DNA of 64,000 bases from Emiliania huxleyi CCMP1516 (GCF_000372725.1 NW_005197198.1:473152-537151), one strand, 5' to 3'; numbered from the stretch's first letter, positions 32,273 to 43,000 are shown. Made by a program: numbers and translations. The notes: generated by a model not told the origin, from the letters alone.

Positions 32273-33065
32273 TCAGTTCCCCCCATGCACCGCGCGAGCT
32301 CGCGCGTTGGAGGCGTGGTCGACGCTGCGCTTGAGCTTCTCCTTGGAGACCCATTTCGTCAAGAAATCGGCGGGCATGAGGTCGTCGGTGATCTTGACGA
32401 CGCGGCACTCGCCGTCGGCCATGCGGCGCTGCAGCGTGTGGTAGCGGCGCAGGAAGTGGCGCGAGCGCGAGGCGGATTTGGCGTTGTTGGCGACGAGGAC
32501 GTTTGCCTTGTTGTCCGAGAGGATGACGGTCGGTCCGGTCGGCGGGGCGCCGAGGGCGACGAGGACCTCGCGGGCGTATGCGACGAGCTCGCCCGCTTTG
32601 GCGCTGGCGATGGCCTCGCTCTCGTGTGAGGAGTCGACGACGAGGCCGATCTTCTTGACGCTGTGCATGACGGCAGCGCCAAAGCAGGTGAGCAGCATGC
32701 CATAGAGGTCGAGGTCGCCGTTCCAGGTGGCGTCGGCGGCGGCGACGAGCTCGGTGGGCGCGTGCGAGTCGAGCCCGGCGATGTGCGCGCTCATGCGTCC
32801 CTGCAACTCGGCCTCCGCGTCTAGCCCGCCGTACGTGATGCCGTCGTGCTTGCGGTCGTAGGCGGTGCAGAGCGCGGCGCGCGCTACCTCGTAGGCCTCG
32901 GGCGGCGGCGCCGACATGACGCACGAGAGGCGGCCGGTGGGCAGTGGCGGCAGCTGCTGCGGTGGCGGCCGCAGCACTGGTGGCGGCGGCCGCATGGCAG
33001 GCGCTGAGCCTGCGGGTGGATTGGCGTGTTGGGCTGGCGCTGGACCGCGATCAGAGCTGATACCA
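32273..33065 (-). pseudogene. Copia RNase H domain remnant
   Basis: Contains ADATWNGDLDLYGMLLTCFG, SHESEAIA, ILSDNKANVLVANN and HFLRRYHTLQRR followed by PADFLTKW, the normal end of a Ty1/copia polyprotein. The upstream part is a Pro-rich leader. It is treated as an element fossil. Confidence 0.85.
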
Positions 33066-33294
33066 TGTGACGGCGGAGTTGACGCCTCCGACGGTCGTAG
33101 CGGCGCGGCTGAGGGCGGCGGTGGAGGCGCCCGATAGCGCGGTGAGGATGGTCTCATGGGTCTAGCAAACCATAGACGACACCAAGAGAACGCGAGGTAA
33201 AACCCGACGGCTATGGATGGTAAAAGGCGGCGGTAAAACCCATCCACACGGGTTTCGGTGGGTTGGATGGGAGGTAGAATGTCTACCTACCGCA
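33066..33294 (-). repeat. 5' LTR of the copia element
   Basis: 229 bp; next to the primer-binding-site-like TGGTATCAG on the minus strand. Confidence 0.9.
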
Positions 33295-33542
33295 GCTATC
33301 CTGTGCAGTCAGGGCAAGTGGGGGCGGGGCGGAGTGCCCAGCGCAGGAGCGTGCGGCTGCGCCCACCTGGCGGGATCTCTCTACCCAGTCCGGGGGTGCG
33401 TCGCGGGACCCTTCACCCCGCTGTCGGAAGAGGCGTGCGTGGAGCACGTCCGGGTGTTGGAAGTAAAGATATATCACTTTTACAGATTTGTTTGCGCTTC
33501 GGAATCGCTCTACCGTACCTCTCTCCCCACCGGGTAGACCGC

Positions 33543-35617
33543 TCACGCCGCACCGGCCAGCGCCGGTTCGAGCCGGTCGGCGCTGACCTCAACAGAGATG
33601 GCCGCGTCGCTCTGGACGGTGAGCTGCGCGGCTCGCAGCCCGGCGCGCAACGCGGCGCGCACGGTGTCCGTGTCGGCGAGGTCGAGCGTCGGCGCTCGCA
33701 GCAGCCCCCAGGCGGCGCCGGCGACGAAGCTGTCTCCCGCGCCGCGCGTGCTCTTGACAGTGGCGGCGAGCGCGGGGAGCTCCTCGAAGCAGACCTCGGC
33801 GTCCAGCCCAGAGCTGCGGCGGGCGGCGCGCGCCCACAGCAGCCCCTTCGCCCCTCGCGTGACCAGGACATGACGCACCCCGGCGCGCAGCAGCGCCGCC
33901 GCCGCACCTCGCACCTCGCCCTCGCCCTCGCCCCCGCCCTCGCCCTCGCCCCCGCCACGCCTGGTGCCGCCGCCCGGCCCGCCGCCCGCCGCCCGCAAGG
34001 CGTCGGCCATGGCGAGCACCTCGGCCTCGTTGGGCGAAACGAAGGCAACGCGCTCGAGTGGCCTCGCCCCCGGGGGCGCGGCGGCCGCCAGCGCAGCGCA
34101 CGCGGCGGCCGCCTTGTCCACGGAGACGGGCTCGAGCCAGAGAGGAGGGCCGCCTACAGGAAGGGTCCAGGAAGGGTCCAGGAAAGGTCCAGGAAAGGGC
34201 TCGAGCCAACAAGGCGGGCCGCCGCTCAGCGAGGCGAGGCAGCGCAGCGCGTCGGGGGAGAGGTTCGCGTCGACGACGCACAGCTTTGCGCGGCGCAGCC
34301 CCGCCGCGTGAGAGAGGAGGTAGCCTGCAGGAAGGGTCCAGGAAAGGGTCCAGGAAAGGTCCAGGAAAGGTCTAGGAATGGGCCGCGTGGGAGAGGAGGC
34401 AGCCGGTGTCGATGTGCGCGTGCAGCGCCATGTCGGCCACCGCCATCACCATGTCCCCCTCGCCAGAGTGGGTGGCGGCGTACACGGCGGTGCGGCCGCC
34501 GCGGACGGAGCGCACGCGAGACATGTCGAGCCCGCCGCAGCCCGCGGCGAGGCGGAGGGCGAAGGCGTCATCTCCGAGCGCAGAGAGGAAGAGAGGAGCC
34601 GCGCCGAGCCGCGCCAGCCCCTCCGCCACCTGCCCACACACCCGCACGGCGTGAAGAGACGGCCGTCCGGCATGCCGCGCCGGAGCCGCACACGCCCTCG
34701 CACGTTTCGGCCGACGCCGCCCGGCGACACGTCGAGTCTCCCGCCCACGGAGGTGCCCGGCTGCAGGCGCGTCCCCGGCGCAGGCGATGCGACCAAGTCG
34801 GCGACTGTGCCTCCAACCACCGCAACGGAAGCCGCCTCCTCCGCCGCTTCCGCCCCCGCCGCGTTCGCCCCCTCCGCTTCCGCCCCCGCCCCCGCCGCTT
34901 CCGCCCCCGCCCCCGCCGCTCCCGCCCCCGCCCCTGACCGCGCTCCAGTGGCACCTCCGCCGCCACCTCCGCCGCCAGCCGAGCGCTGCAGCGAGGCGAG
35001 CTGCACTGCGATCGCCGCGCCTGCCGCGCATGTATNNNNNNNNNNNNNNNNNNNNNNNNNNNNNNNNNNNNNNNNNNNNNNNNNNNNNNNNNNNNNNNNN
35101 NNNNNNNNNNNNNNNNNNNNNNNNNNNNNNNNNNNCCTCGTGTATCGGAAGTGAGGTAGGTGGGGAGGGAGGGAGGTGGGGAGGGAGGTAGGGAGGGAGT
35201 GAGTGAGGGAGTGAGGGAGGGGAGGTGGCGAGGGGCGAGGGGCGAGGGGTGAGGAGGTGCGAGGGGTGAGGAGGGGTGAGGGTGTCTTCTCACCCTTGCC
35301 AGCAGGTACGGAGTGAGCTCGCGCCCCTGCACGCCGGCCACCTCCGCCTCGCCGAGCGCCGCCTCTATCGCCGCCTGCACCGCCCCCGCCTCCGCCTCCG
35401 CCTTGGCAGGGATTGGCACCGCGACGAGCGTGCCCGAGGAGAGGCCGAGGCTGCGCGAGGCGTGCACCTAACCATGTGCTTCCTTGCGCGATGAGGCCGC
35501 GGCGGGGCGTGGTCCTGCGAAATCACCCGAGATCACCCGAGATCACCCGAGGTCGTGATGAGCCGAGATTACCCGAGATTACACGAGGCGTGGTCTGCGT
35601 CGTGAGCAGACCACAGT

Positions 35618-35681
<64 letters not shown>

Positions 35682-36765
35682 GTCTCGCGTGACACAAGGG
35701 CTTCGAATGCAACAAGGGCTGCGAAGGCAGAATGCAGTGAGTGCAACGAGACACGCGCCCTCGAGCGTGGGTCTGGAAGACACAGAATGGACTCTTCCTC
35801 TGAGCTCCGAGATCTGGGGAGATATGGGGAGATCATGCGTGCGTGCTCCGCATCTGGGATCCAGGACGAGGGCAGCGGCCTCGTGCGGGTTTGCCACGGT
35901 GAGCGGGGCGGCGCAGCCAGACGAGCGGGTGAAGAAGGCCGGGAACTCGCTCGCGCCTTGCGGCCGGGTGGGGGGGAGGTGTGTGTGTGTGTGTGTGTTT
36001 ACGAGCCTGGATGCTAACCAATCAATCTTTGGACCTTTGAATCTGGGGTGGGGGGGGGGGGTGGGGGGGGCGAGAGAGAGGGTGAGGCGCAGTGGCGAGG
36101 GCAGCTGGCAGGCGTGAGCTCCGCCGACGTGCGCTCGGGAGGCGCGCGCCGAGCGCTGCGACGGCAACGCCGTTTGTCTCGAGCACCTCGAGCGTGCGCG
36201 GGATGTCGAGGATCGACTTGACCCCCGCGCACACCACGCAGACCGGCGTCCGGCTCAGCTCAGTCAGGTCAGCGCTCACGTCCATCGATGCCTCGCCGCC
36301 GCGGTGCACGCCGCCAATGCCGCCCGTCACAAAGACTGGGACCCCGGCGAGGTGCGCGAGCAGCATGGTGGCCGAGACCGTCGTCGCGCCGTGCCCGCGC
36401 CGCGCCATCACCGCCGCGAGGTCGCGACGCGAGCACTTGGCGACGCGCTCACGCCCGAGCTGCGCGAGCCGCGTCAGCTCCTCGGTGGCTAGGCCGACGT
36501 GGCAGACGCCATCGAGCAGTGCGACGGTGGCGGGCACCGCACCGGCCTCGCGGACGGCCTCCTCCACCGCGCGGGCGGTGTGCAGGTTGTCCGGGTAAGG
36601 CATCCCGTGCGTGATGATCGTCGACTCCAGCGCCACCACAGGCTCGCCGGCGTCGATGGCGGCCTGAACCTCGGCGTGCACGACCAGGGGCGGGCCCGCA
36701 CGACGGGCGCCGTGCGGGCCAGTCACGTCGAGCTTGCCGATGGCGGCGAGGCTCAGGAAGAGCAT
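33543..36765 (-). CDS. Bifunctional pseudouridine-5'-phosphate glycosidase / PfkB (pseudouridine) kinase
   Basis: Fusion enzyme for pseudouridine catabolism. The kinase half would phosphorylate pseudouridine; the glycosidase half would split the phosphate to uracil and ribose-5-phosphate. N-terminal PsuG domain from the ATG at 36765: [61 protein letters not shown] and [12 protein letters not shown]. After an Ala/Gly-rich linker comes Pfk[54 protein letters not shown] and [15 protein letters not shown] (catalytic GAGD). The same fusion order is known in fungi and other eukaryotes. A 100-N gap (35036-35135) hides part of the PsuG end. At least eight exons; exon 1 is 36150-36765 and exon 2 is 35868-35956. 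Three introns have GC donors. Confidence 0.9.
34154..34222 (-). repeat. Introner-like 69-nt GC-AG intron, TTTCCTGGACC family
   Basis: Core of CTTTCCTGGACC and CTTCCTGGACCC units ending CCTGTAG, flanked by a 25-bp imperfect repeat (34198-34222 and 34129-34153). Removing it joins LASLSG to [10 protein letters not shown]. Same family as the GH3 intron at 8250. Confidence 0.87.
34325..34403 (-). repeat. Introner-like 79-nt GC-AG intron, TTTCCTGGACC family
   Basis: Third member of the family. The core ends CCTGCAG, with a 23-bp imperfect flanking repeat (GGCTGCCTCCTCTCCCACGC versus GGCTACCTCCTCTCTCACGC). The frame is kept only if it is removed. Confidence 0.86.
35036..35135. other. Assembly gap (100 N)
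   Basis: Exactly 100 N, the usual placeholder for a gap of unknown length. It lies inside the pseudouridine gene, after a GGGAGG-rich intron. Confidence 0.98.
35140..35285 (-). repeat. GGGAGG/GAGGTG low-complexity intron
   Basis: Repeated GGGAGGGAG and GGGCGAGGGGTGAGG text borders the gap and probably caused it. Confidence 0.8.
35520..35690 (-). repeat. GATCACCCGA array and (TG)n in a pseudouridine-gene intron
   Basis: Three GATCACCCGA units (35523-35552), related GATTACCCGA units, then about 31 TG units (35617-35678). The GATCACCCGA core is the one seen in the bestrophin intron at 1535-1595. Confidence 0.88.
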
Positions 36766-36867
36766 TTGCAGTGTGTCGGCGGCGCGCTCCGCACGAGCGC
36801 GGGAGGACTAAAGTATCGAAGAAAAGTATTTAAAAAAGCGGTTCGGAGGCTTCCTGGTGAGCTGGAT

Positions 36868-37686
36868 TACGCCTGCATATGCGGAGAGACCTTCCCCACC
36901 CGCCTCCGGCGCGATATCCACGTTCGGGCGGCGAAGGTGGGAGAGGCGCATGACATCCCGCCAGAAGCGAGACCGCGCCTGGCGGCGGCATATATCCTGG
37001 TTGATGCGGACGCCCTCTCGCCGTACGAAGCGGGGGTGGCAGCGGGCGCGAGCCGGATGGCGACGCGCGGCGATCAGCTAGAGCACAGCACCTCGTCAGA
37101 GCAAAGAGCGCTACTGGATGCGACCCGCGAGTGCGCCGACGCCATACCTGACGGTGCGGTAGTGGTGGGGTCTACCGACAGCGACGCGATGCGGCGGGCC
37201 TTCCTGTCCACGTGTCACCGGAGCAAGTCGGTGAGGGACATGGTCCGAACGTCCGAGGCGGGGGTGCTCCGAGAACAGAGCCGGGTGATCGACGGATACA
37301 ACGACCGAGGCATCGACTTTGCCGCCACGTGGGAGCAGGCGTACCATAACCGCGGCCAGAGGCAACGGTGGGACGGCAGGACGGGGCTGCTAGCGAGGCT
37401 GAACCACGGGTGCGACCTGCTGGCAGGACACTACGCTCAACATGGGCGGAGTAGGGAGCTCGACTTCTACGGGGCAATGGAACCGCAGGAGATGGCGACC
37501 TACTATTATACAGGAGGCGGGAGGCCGCTGTTCGGAGACCCGTACAAGCAGATTGGCGAGCGGGTAGAGGCGGTCAAGGCGCAGAGGCTGCTCCAGGAGG
37601 ATGAGGACGCGCCGAGCCCCGGGGATAGGAGGGCGACGCTGCTCCTCCGACTGGGCGCTGACGGGAAAGTCGACCTACAAGGATAA
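36868..37686 (+). CDS. Orphan reading frame with an N-terminal Cys/His motif
   Basis: Open to 37686 and reads as plausible protein from about LDYACICGETFPTRLRRDIH through LLLRLGADGKVDLQG. The first 25 residues have a C-x-C...H pattern that could be a zinc finger. Acidic, charged composition with no family I recognise. The frame continues upstream, but that part overlaps the opposite-strand pseudouridine gene and is a shadow. No ATG is seen at the apparent beginning, so it may be a 3' exon or a mobile-element fragment; the SAP-like frame follows 60 bp downstream. Confidence 0.4.
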   Translation, partial: YACICGETFPTRLRRDIHVRAAKVGEAHDIPPEARPRLAAAYILVDADALSPYEAGVAAGASRMATRGDQLEHSTSSEQRALLDATRECADAIPDGAVVVGSTDSDAMRRAFLSTCHRSKSVRDMVRTSEAGVLREQSRVIDGYNDRGIDFAATWEQAYHNRGQRQRWDGRTGLLARLNHGCDLLAGHYAQHGRSRELDFYGAMEPQEMATYYYTGGGRPLFGDPYKQIGERVEAVKAQRLLQEDEDAPSPGDRRATLLLRLGADGKVDLQG

Positions 37687-37747
37687 GGACTTGCGCAAGT
37701 CCACGCGTCCAGCACGCAAGTCGGCCGTCCCCCCCCGAGCTTGCAGC

Positions 37748-38403
37748 ATGCAGCAGGATGGCGAGCCCAGCGCGACGCCGGAAGAGGCCGACCTCTCCTG
37801 GCTGCACCGTGTCGACCGCAGGCATCTCGAGCGGCTCTGCGAAGAGAAGAAGCTCTCCGCAGAGGGCGACTCCGAGATGCTGGCGGAGCGGCTGCAGGGC
37901 AATAGAGGCCTGAGCGTGGCCCAGCTCAAGTCGCTGTGCGAGGTGGTCGGTGTCACCAAGCAGGGCAACAAGGCGGATATTGCTCAGCGCATCGGCGACA
38001 AGCTGGCGGCGTCGGCGCAGCAGGCGCCAGCGGCTGACGTGGAGATGCCGGCGGCGGCGGCATCGGCACCGGCGGCGCTGGCGGTTGATGGGGAGGCACC
38101 CGAGGCGGCAGAGGCGGAGGCGGCAGAGGCGGGGCCGCAGCTAGCGGCAGGGGTGGGGGCGTCTTCCATCCCGCCAGACGCGGACGAGGAGGAGGCGGCG
38201 CCAGCTACAGATATGCTTCTTGCAGAGACGATGGAGGCGGCATCCAATCCAGCTCAGGATGGCGAGCCCAGCGCGACGCCGGAAGAGGCCGACCTCTCCT
38301 GGCTACACCGTGTCGACCGCAGGCATCTCGAGCGGCTCTGCGAAGAGAAGAAGCTCTCCGCAGAGGGCGACTCCGAGATGCTGGCGGAGCGGCTGCGGGA
38401 CAA
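37748..38403 (+). pseudogene. Duplicated SAP-domain frame cut by a TGTAGAG element
   Basis: From the ATG at 37748 the frame encodes HLERLCEEKKLSAEGDSEML and LSVAQLKSLCEVVGVTKQGN, which fit SAP (DNA-binding helix-turn-helix) repeats, then an Ala-rich acidic linker. A 145-bp segment (37754-37900) recurs almost unchanged at 38259-38403. Right after the second copy the frame runs into a TGTAGAG-element end (38404-38615), so the natural C-terminus is lost or displaced. This looks like a gene or multicopy element ORF broken by insertion. Confidence 0.5.
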
Positions 38404-38615
38404 TACCTCTTTGAGTTACTGCCTTCCCGGCGGTTTGGCTGTAGAGCCTCTACATCAAACTCTACAGCAAAATCGCGCTCTACATCGCTCTACATCGGAC
38501 TCACATCGTCCCGCGCCGGATGTAGAGCTCTACAGCTCTACAGCGCTCCAGAGTGCTCTACATCTCTACAGCTCTACAGCGCTCTACACTCTACATCCTC
38601 TACACCCTCCCCCAG
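38404..38615. mobile_element. Solo end of the TGTAGAG element
   Basis: Matches the reverse complement of 11496-11700, including the outer ACTGCCTTCCCGGCGGTTTGG text, but lacks the interior. Confidence 0.8.
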
Positions 38616-38621
38616 GGCTAT

Positions 38622-38930
38622 GGGCGTGTCCACGTTGGAGCCAGGTGTGGTGTGGACGCGAGAATAGCTCCGCCGTTCATGGAGGCAACCGATGCGAGTC
38701 GACTGGTGTGTGTCGTCGTGGTTTCGTATCAAGAATACTCACTCACTCACTCACTCACCGTGCCCAGTGTCGTGCGAGAATCGGCGCGCATATTCTCTTT
38801 GCGAATTCTCTTTTTACGTCCTCGCGGGAGTCGCTTAGGCGGCTCCCGTGGTGTACCTGTGTTAGTGCCAGTGCGCGCCAGTCCCGTGCCTAGTGGCTTT
38901 GAAAATTCTTTTTATTTCCTGTGTCCAAAC
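38622..38930. repeat. Dispersed upstream modules
   Basis: GCTATGGGCGTGTCCACGTT...GGTGTGGTGTGG (38622-38700) recurs at 49241-49330. GTATCAAGAATACTCACTCA recurs at 49833. CGCTTAGGCGGCTCC (38833) recurs at 19637. These modules precede the SNARE start and may contribute promoter sequence. Confidence 0.75.
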
Positions 38931-38960
38931 TGCAGGCCGCGCGCCGGCGCCTTCCGAACG

Positions 38961-39683
38961 ATGGCGGACCCCTACGAGATCGTGCGGGCCGAGGTGCAGC
39001 GGCAGCTCGCTTCGGGTGGCGGCCTGGTCGTGCGCTGGCGCAACGCTCCGCCTGCCGGCAAGGACGCCGCCGCCGCCGCCGTGAGGAAGCTGCTTTCCGA
39101 GGTGGAGGTGGACCTTCAGGATCTGGAGGAGACCATCTCGATCGCGGCGACGCCGGCCGAGTCGCGCGCGCGCAACGCATTCCTGCAGGACTCGCTGCGC
39201 ACCTGCCGCGAGATGAGGGAGGAGCTCGACCGCTCCTCGTCCTCCACTCCCTCGAGGCGCGCGGGCAAGGGCGGCAGCTCGCGCGCGGAGCTGCTGCGCT
39301 CGGACAACGGGCGCGCGGGCGCGCCGTCGGACGCGCACGCCTACAGCGCGCCAGCGAGGCGCGACGCGCCGCTGGAGGCGGTGATGCAGCAGCAGATGAT
39401 GACGCAGCAAGAGGAGATGCAGGCGCAGGACGTCGAGCTCGGCAACCTCTCGGTGGCGGTGTCGCGGCTGGACAAGATGGGCCGCACCATCAACACCGAG
39501 CTGCGGCAGCAGGGCGCCATGCTCGACGACCTCGACCACGAGGTGGACGAGGCGGGCGCGCAGATGGGCGGCGCGATGGCGACGATGCAGAAGATGCTCA
39601 AGTCGAGCGACCGCGGCAAGTTCTGCGCCATCCTCGTCCTGACGGCCGTGCTGATCGTGCTCACAATGCTCGTCTTTTCTTGA
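38961..39683 (+). CDS. Syntaxin-6/SYP6-type Qc-SNARE
   Basis: Intronless, 240 aa from the ATG at 38961. The N-terminal Habc-type domain starts DPYEIVRAEVQRQL and includes LLSEVEVDLQDLEETISIA, as in syntaxin 6 and Tlg1. The SNARE motif (about residues 138-205) runs MMTQQEEMQAQDVELGNLSV, VSRLDKMGRTINTELRQQ, MLDDLDHEVDEA; the central Gln marks a Q-SNARE. A C-terminal anchor (FCAILVLTAVLIVLTMLVFS) ends the protein. It acts in trans-Golgi/endosome membrane fusion. Family membership is clear. Confidence 0.9.
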   Translation: MADPYEIVRAEVQRQLASGGGLVVRWRNAPPAGKDAAAAAVRKLLSEVEVDLQDLEETISIAATPAESRARNAFLQDSLRTCREMREELDRSSSSTPSRRAGKGGSSRAELLRSDNGRAGAPSDAHAYSAPARRDAPLEAVMQQQMMTQQEEMQAQDVELGNLSVAVSRLDKMGRTINTELRQQGAMLDDLDHEVDEAGAQMGGAMATMQKMLKSSDRGKFCAILVLTAVLIVLTMLVFS

Positions 39684-39952
39684 GAGAGGGGGAGAGAGAG
39701 TTCGGGCTCTTGCGAGGGCGAGCCACTCGTACGTGGGGCCACACGGTCCGTGTGGCCACAGGTGGTGAGAGTACACAGTAGACTGTGCGGTCTGATCTCT
39801 TGTCCGTTGTCGATCTTAGTGTAAACACGACAATACGGACCGCTTTTTCTTTTGCTCGTCCTCTAGCAATCTCCGCCAAAATTCACGCTGAAGAAAAGAA
39901 AAAAAGGCGCCGGCGCCCCAGCGTAGAGGGCCTCGTGTAGCCCTCCTTTTGG

Positions 39953-39963
39953 TATATATAAAA
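39953..39963 (+). promoter_or_regulatory. TATA-like box
   Basis: TATATATAAAA about 55 bp before the ATG at 40014. It is one of few AT-rich words in the area and well placed for the downstream membrane-protein gene. Confidence 0.45.
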
Positions 39964-40013
39964 GAAAAAAAGTTCGCGTCCACCTTGGCCCGGCGCAACT
40001 ACCACACCGCCCG

Positions 40014-43000
40014 ATGATCGACGTCGAGCCTAGCGCTCGAACTAGCGCCGCCAAGCTTACCAACGCACTGTGCCCGTGCAGCTCCACTGGTGGCGACGAC
40101 GCTGGGACCGCGCGTGCGCTTGACGAGGCGCCGGCACAGTCGAGGCCCTGTCCGCTCGCTCTGCGTTTGCTGCCTGTTGCCCTCGTTCTGCTGCTGTTCA
40201 CAGCATTTGCTGGGCCCACGGTGGCCAGCGCGGCGGTCCAGTTCCTCGTCGACAGGTCTGTGCTCACCGTCACTGCGCTGCACGTCGCGCCGTCGGAGAG
40301 CGACATCGGCGACTTTGGCTCGGGCGACCCTGGCTCAGCAGGCCCCCTGGACGTGTCCATCTCGAGGAGCGACCTGACCGTTGCGATCCAGACGACGGGC
40401 GAGCTGCGGCTCTGGCTCCTCCCGGTGGCGTGCACCGTCGAGCGGATGGACCTCTCCGTCGCACACGCCTCCGGCGGAGCTGCGCCCGTCGGCAGCTTCC
40501 AAGCGCTCAGCCCGCTCGCCGTCGGCTTTGGGGGCCGCGTTCCGCTTCATGTCCGCGGCGCACTCGAGGTTGCGAACCTCACCGCCCTGCACGAGCTCTC
40601 GGCGCGGATCATCACCGCGCCGGAGCTCTCCCTCTCCGTGGCCGGCAGCGTGACTGTCCGCGCGTGGCCAGGCCTTCTCTTCGAGGGCATCACGCTGGCA
40701 AAGCAGTTCCGGCTGCGCGGGATGGGAGGGCTGGCCGCGCGCACGACCGCGCTGCACCTGAGCGAGTCGTACCCCGGGAGCGAGGTGACGCTCGAGGCTG
40801 AGGTGGAGGCGCAGAACCCATCCTCCTTCGAGCTGACTCCGCTCGGCGAGATCGCCTTCGCCGTCCAGACCGCGGCGGGGTCGCAGTTCGCCGCGGTGGC
40901 CACCGACGGGCTCGTGAGCATGCGGCAGGGCGCCCTCTCGTACACACTCCGTGGCCCGATCCTCTCTCCGCCGGAGGACGTGCACGAGTTCGAGCGCCTC
41001 TCGGCGGACTACGCCGCGGGGCGAACCAGCGACGTGCACGCCGTCTTCACCTCCATCGGCGCGAGAGACCGCCCGAGATCGCCCGAGATCGCCCTAGATC
41101 GCCCGAGATCGCCCGAGATCGCCCGAGGTGACTCGAGGTGACTCGAAATTGGCCTCGGATCTACAACGCAGCCCTCTCACCGGCAACTTCCTCGCCGACA
41201 TCGCCAGCCACACACCCGACGCCGCCATGCGCGCGCACTGCCCACTGCCTCGCCGCTCCTCGAGAGACGTTCTGTCCGCGCTTGTGGCGCCAGGCGGCGT
41301 GCCGCTCTACAGCGTCGCCTTGCAAGGCGTCGCCCTCGACGCGAAGCTGCCGGGCCGCTTGCTCCACTTCTTCCGAGACGTCGGTATGCACGTCGACGTC
41401 AACGCGGCGGCGATCCACTCCCTGGCGGGGCTTGTGGGCGGAACTAGATGCCCGATCTCCCCCAGATCTCCCCCGTATCTCCTCGTATCTCTGCTCGTGT
41501 CTCCGCATATCTCCCCCATATCTCGAGATGGAGAGGAGTACAGACCCCCGTGTATCCCGACTCACAGCTGTGTTCATTCCGCTGCGTTCCGCTGCGTTCC
41601 GCTGCGTTCCGCTGCGTTCCGCTGTGTGCGTAGCCCATGTCCATGCTCTCCCGCGACGTGCTGAGCACTCGGCACGGCTGCAGTACCCGACCGACCGACC
41701 TCTCTTGCTGACGCAGGCGGGAGACCACGCACACGGCTACGTCGGCGACCACTCTCATGGGCTGATCGAGAAGGACCCAACTCCACTGGCCGAGCTCGAG
41801 GAGACGGTGTACATCGGCCAGCTCTCCAACCCGCTCAACATCACCACCACCGTGCTCGCCGTCGAGGTCAACGTGACGTACCTGGGCACCGCCGTCGGCC
41901 GAGTCTCTGTGCCCGAGGTGCCGCCGACCCCCCCCCCCCCCGCCCGCTCGCCCGCTCGCCCGCCCGCCCGCCCGCTCGCGCTCGGCTGCATCTCGACTGT
42001 ATCTCGACTGTGTCTCGACCGTGTCTCGGCTAGAGCTCGGCTGCACCTCGGCCGCACCTCGGCCGCACTCGGCTGCACCTCGGCTGTACCTCGGCTGCAC
42101 CTCGGCTGCACCTCGGCTGCACCTCGGCTGTACCTCGGCTGCACCTCGGCTGCACCTCGGCCGCACCTCGGCTGCACCTCGGCTGCACCTCGGCTGCACC
42201 TCGGCTGCACCTCGGCCGCACCTCGGCCGCACCTCGGCTGCACCTCGGCCGCACCTCGGCCGCACCTCGGCTGCACCTCGGCCGCACCTCGGCTGCACCT
42301 CGGCTGCACCTCGGCTGCACCTCGGCTGCACTTCGGCTGCACCTCGGCTGCACCTCGGCCGCACCTCGGCCGCACCTCGGCTGCACCTCGGCTGCACCTC
42401 GGCTGCACCTCGGCTGCACCTCGGTTGCACCTCGGCTGCACCTCGGCTGTACCTCGGCTGCACCTCGGCTGCACCTCGGCCGCACCTCGGCTGCACCTCG
42501 GCCGCACCTCGGCTGCACCTCGGCTGCACCTCGGCTGCATCTCGGCTGGACTTGGGTGTAGGTGTCGCCCCCGCTCGTGCTTGGCCCCTTCGAGTCGCGC
42601 CGCTCGCGCGCGTTCCCGCTCCTGCTCAAGGCGCCCGCCGCGACGCTGAGCCGGATGATGGCGGACTTGCTCAAGGACGGCGAGATCGAGGTCGGGCTGT
42701 ACTCGGCGCTCGACCTCACCTTCGGTCCGGACCGGGTCCGGCTGCCGTACGTCGAGGAGCTCATCACGGTGGCGCTCGAGAACAAGGGCCTCGCCGGCTC
42801 GGCGGCGGCGATGCAGCTCGTCGACAAGCTGGCCGGCGGCCAGGTGAGATCCAGCCTAGAACCAGCCGAGATTCCAGCCGAGGTCGAGCCGAGGTCGAGC
42901 CGAGGTCGAGCCGAGATGTAGTAGACGAAGCTCTCTGGGAGGCGGGGAGGGGAAACGGGGTCTTCTGCGTCCTCGCCGCCACGCCACACGCCACGTCCAT

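Larger units (their letters stand above)
31996..33294 (-). mobile_element. Ty1/copia LTR retroelement, compact and non-autonomous (fossil)
   Basis: Two 229-bp terminal repeats (31996-32224 and 33066-33294) look identical by eye, begin TG and end CA, and are bounded by the 5-bp target duplication GCTAT (31991-31995 and 33295-33299). On the minus strand the 5' LTR is followed by a tRNA-iMet-type primer site (TGGTATCAG), and the 3' LTR is preceded by a G-rich polypurine tract. The interior holds only the C-terminal RNase H part of a copia polyprotein. The element is broken in the sense that most protein domains are absent. Identical LTRs point to a recent insertion. Confidence 0.9.

Noticed and set aside
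35619-36017. Frames encoding VCVCVCV or HTHTHTH
   Set aside because: They arise from the (TG)n microsatellite.
36499-36840. Upstream extension of the plus-strand orphan frame
   Set aside because: It is antisense to the well-supported PsuG domain.
41444-42540. Long minus-strand frames encoding repeated RCSRGAAEVQP peptides
   Set aside because: They are translations of the CACCTCGGCTG satellite inside an intron of the opposite-strand gene.
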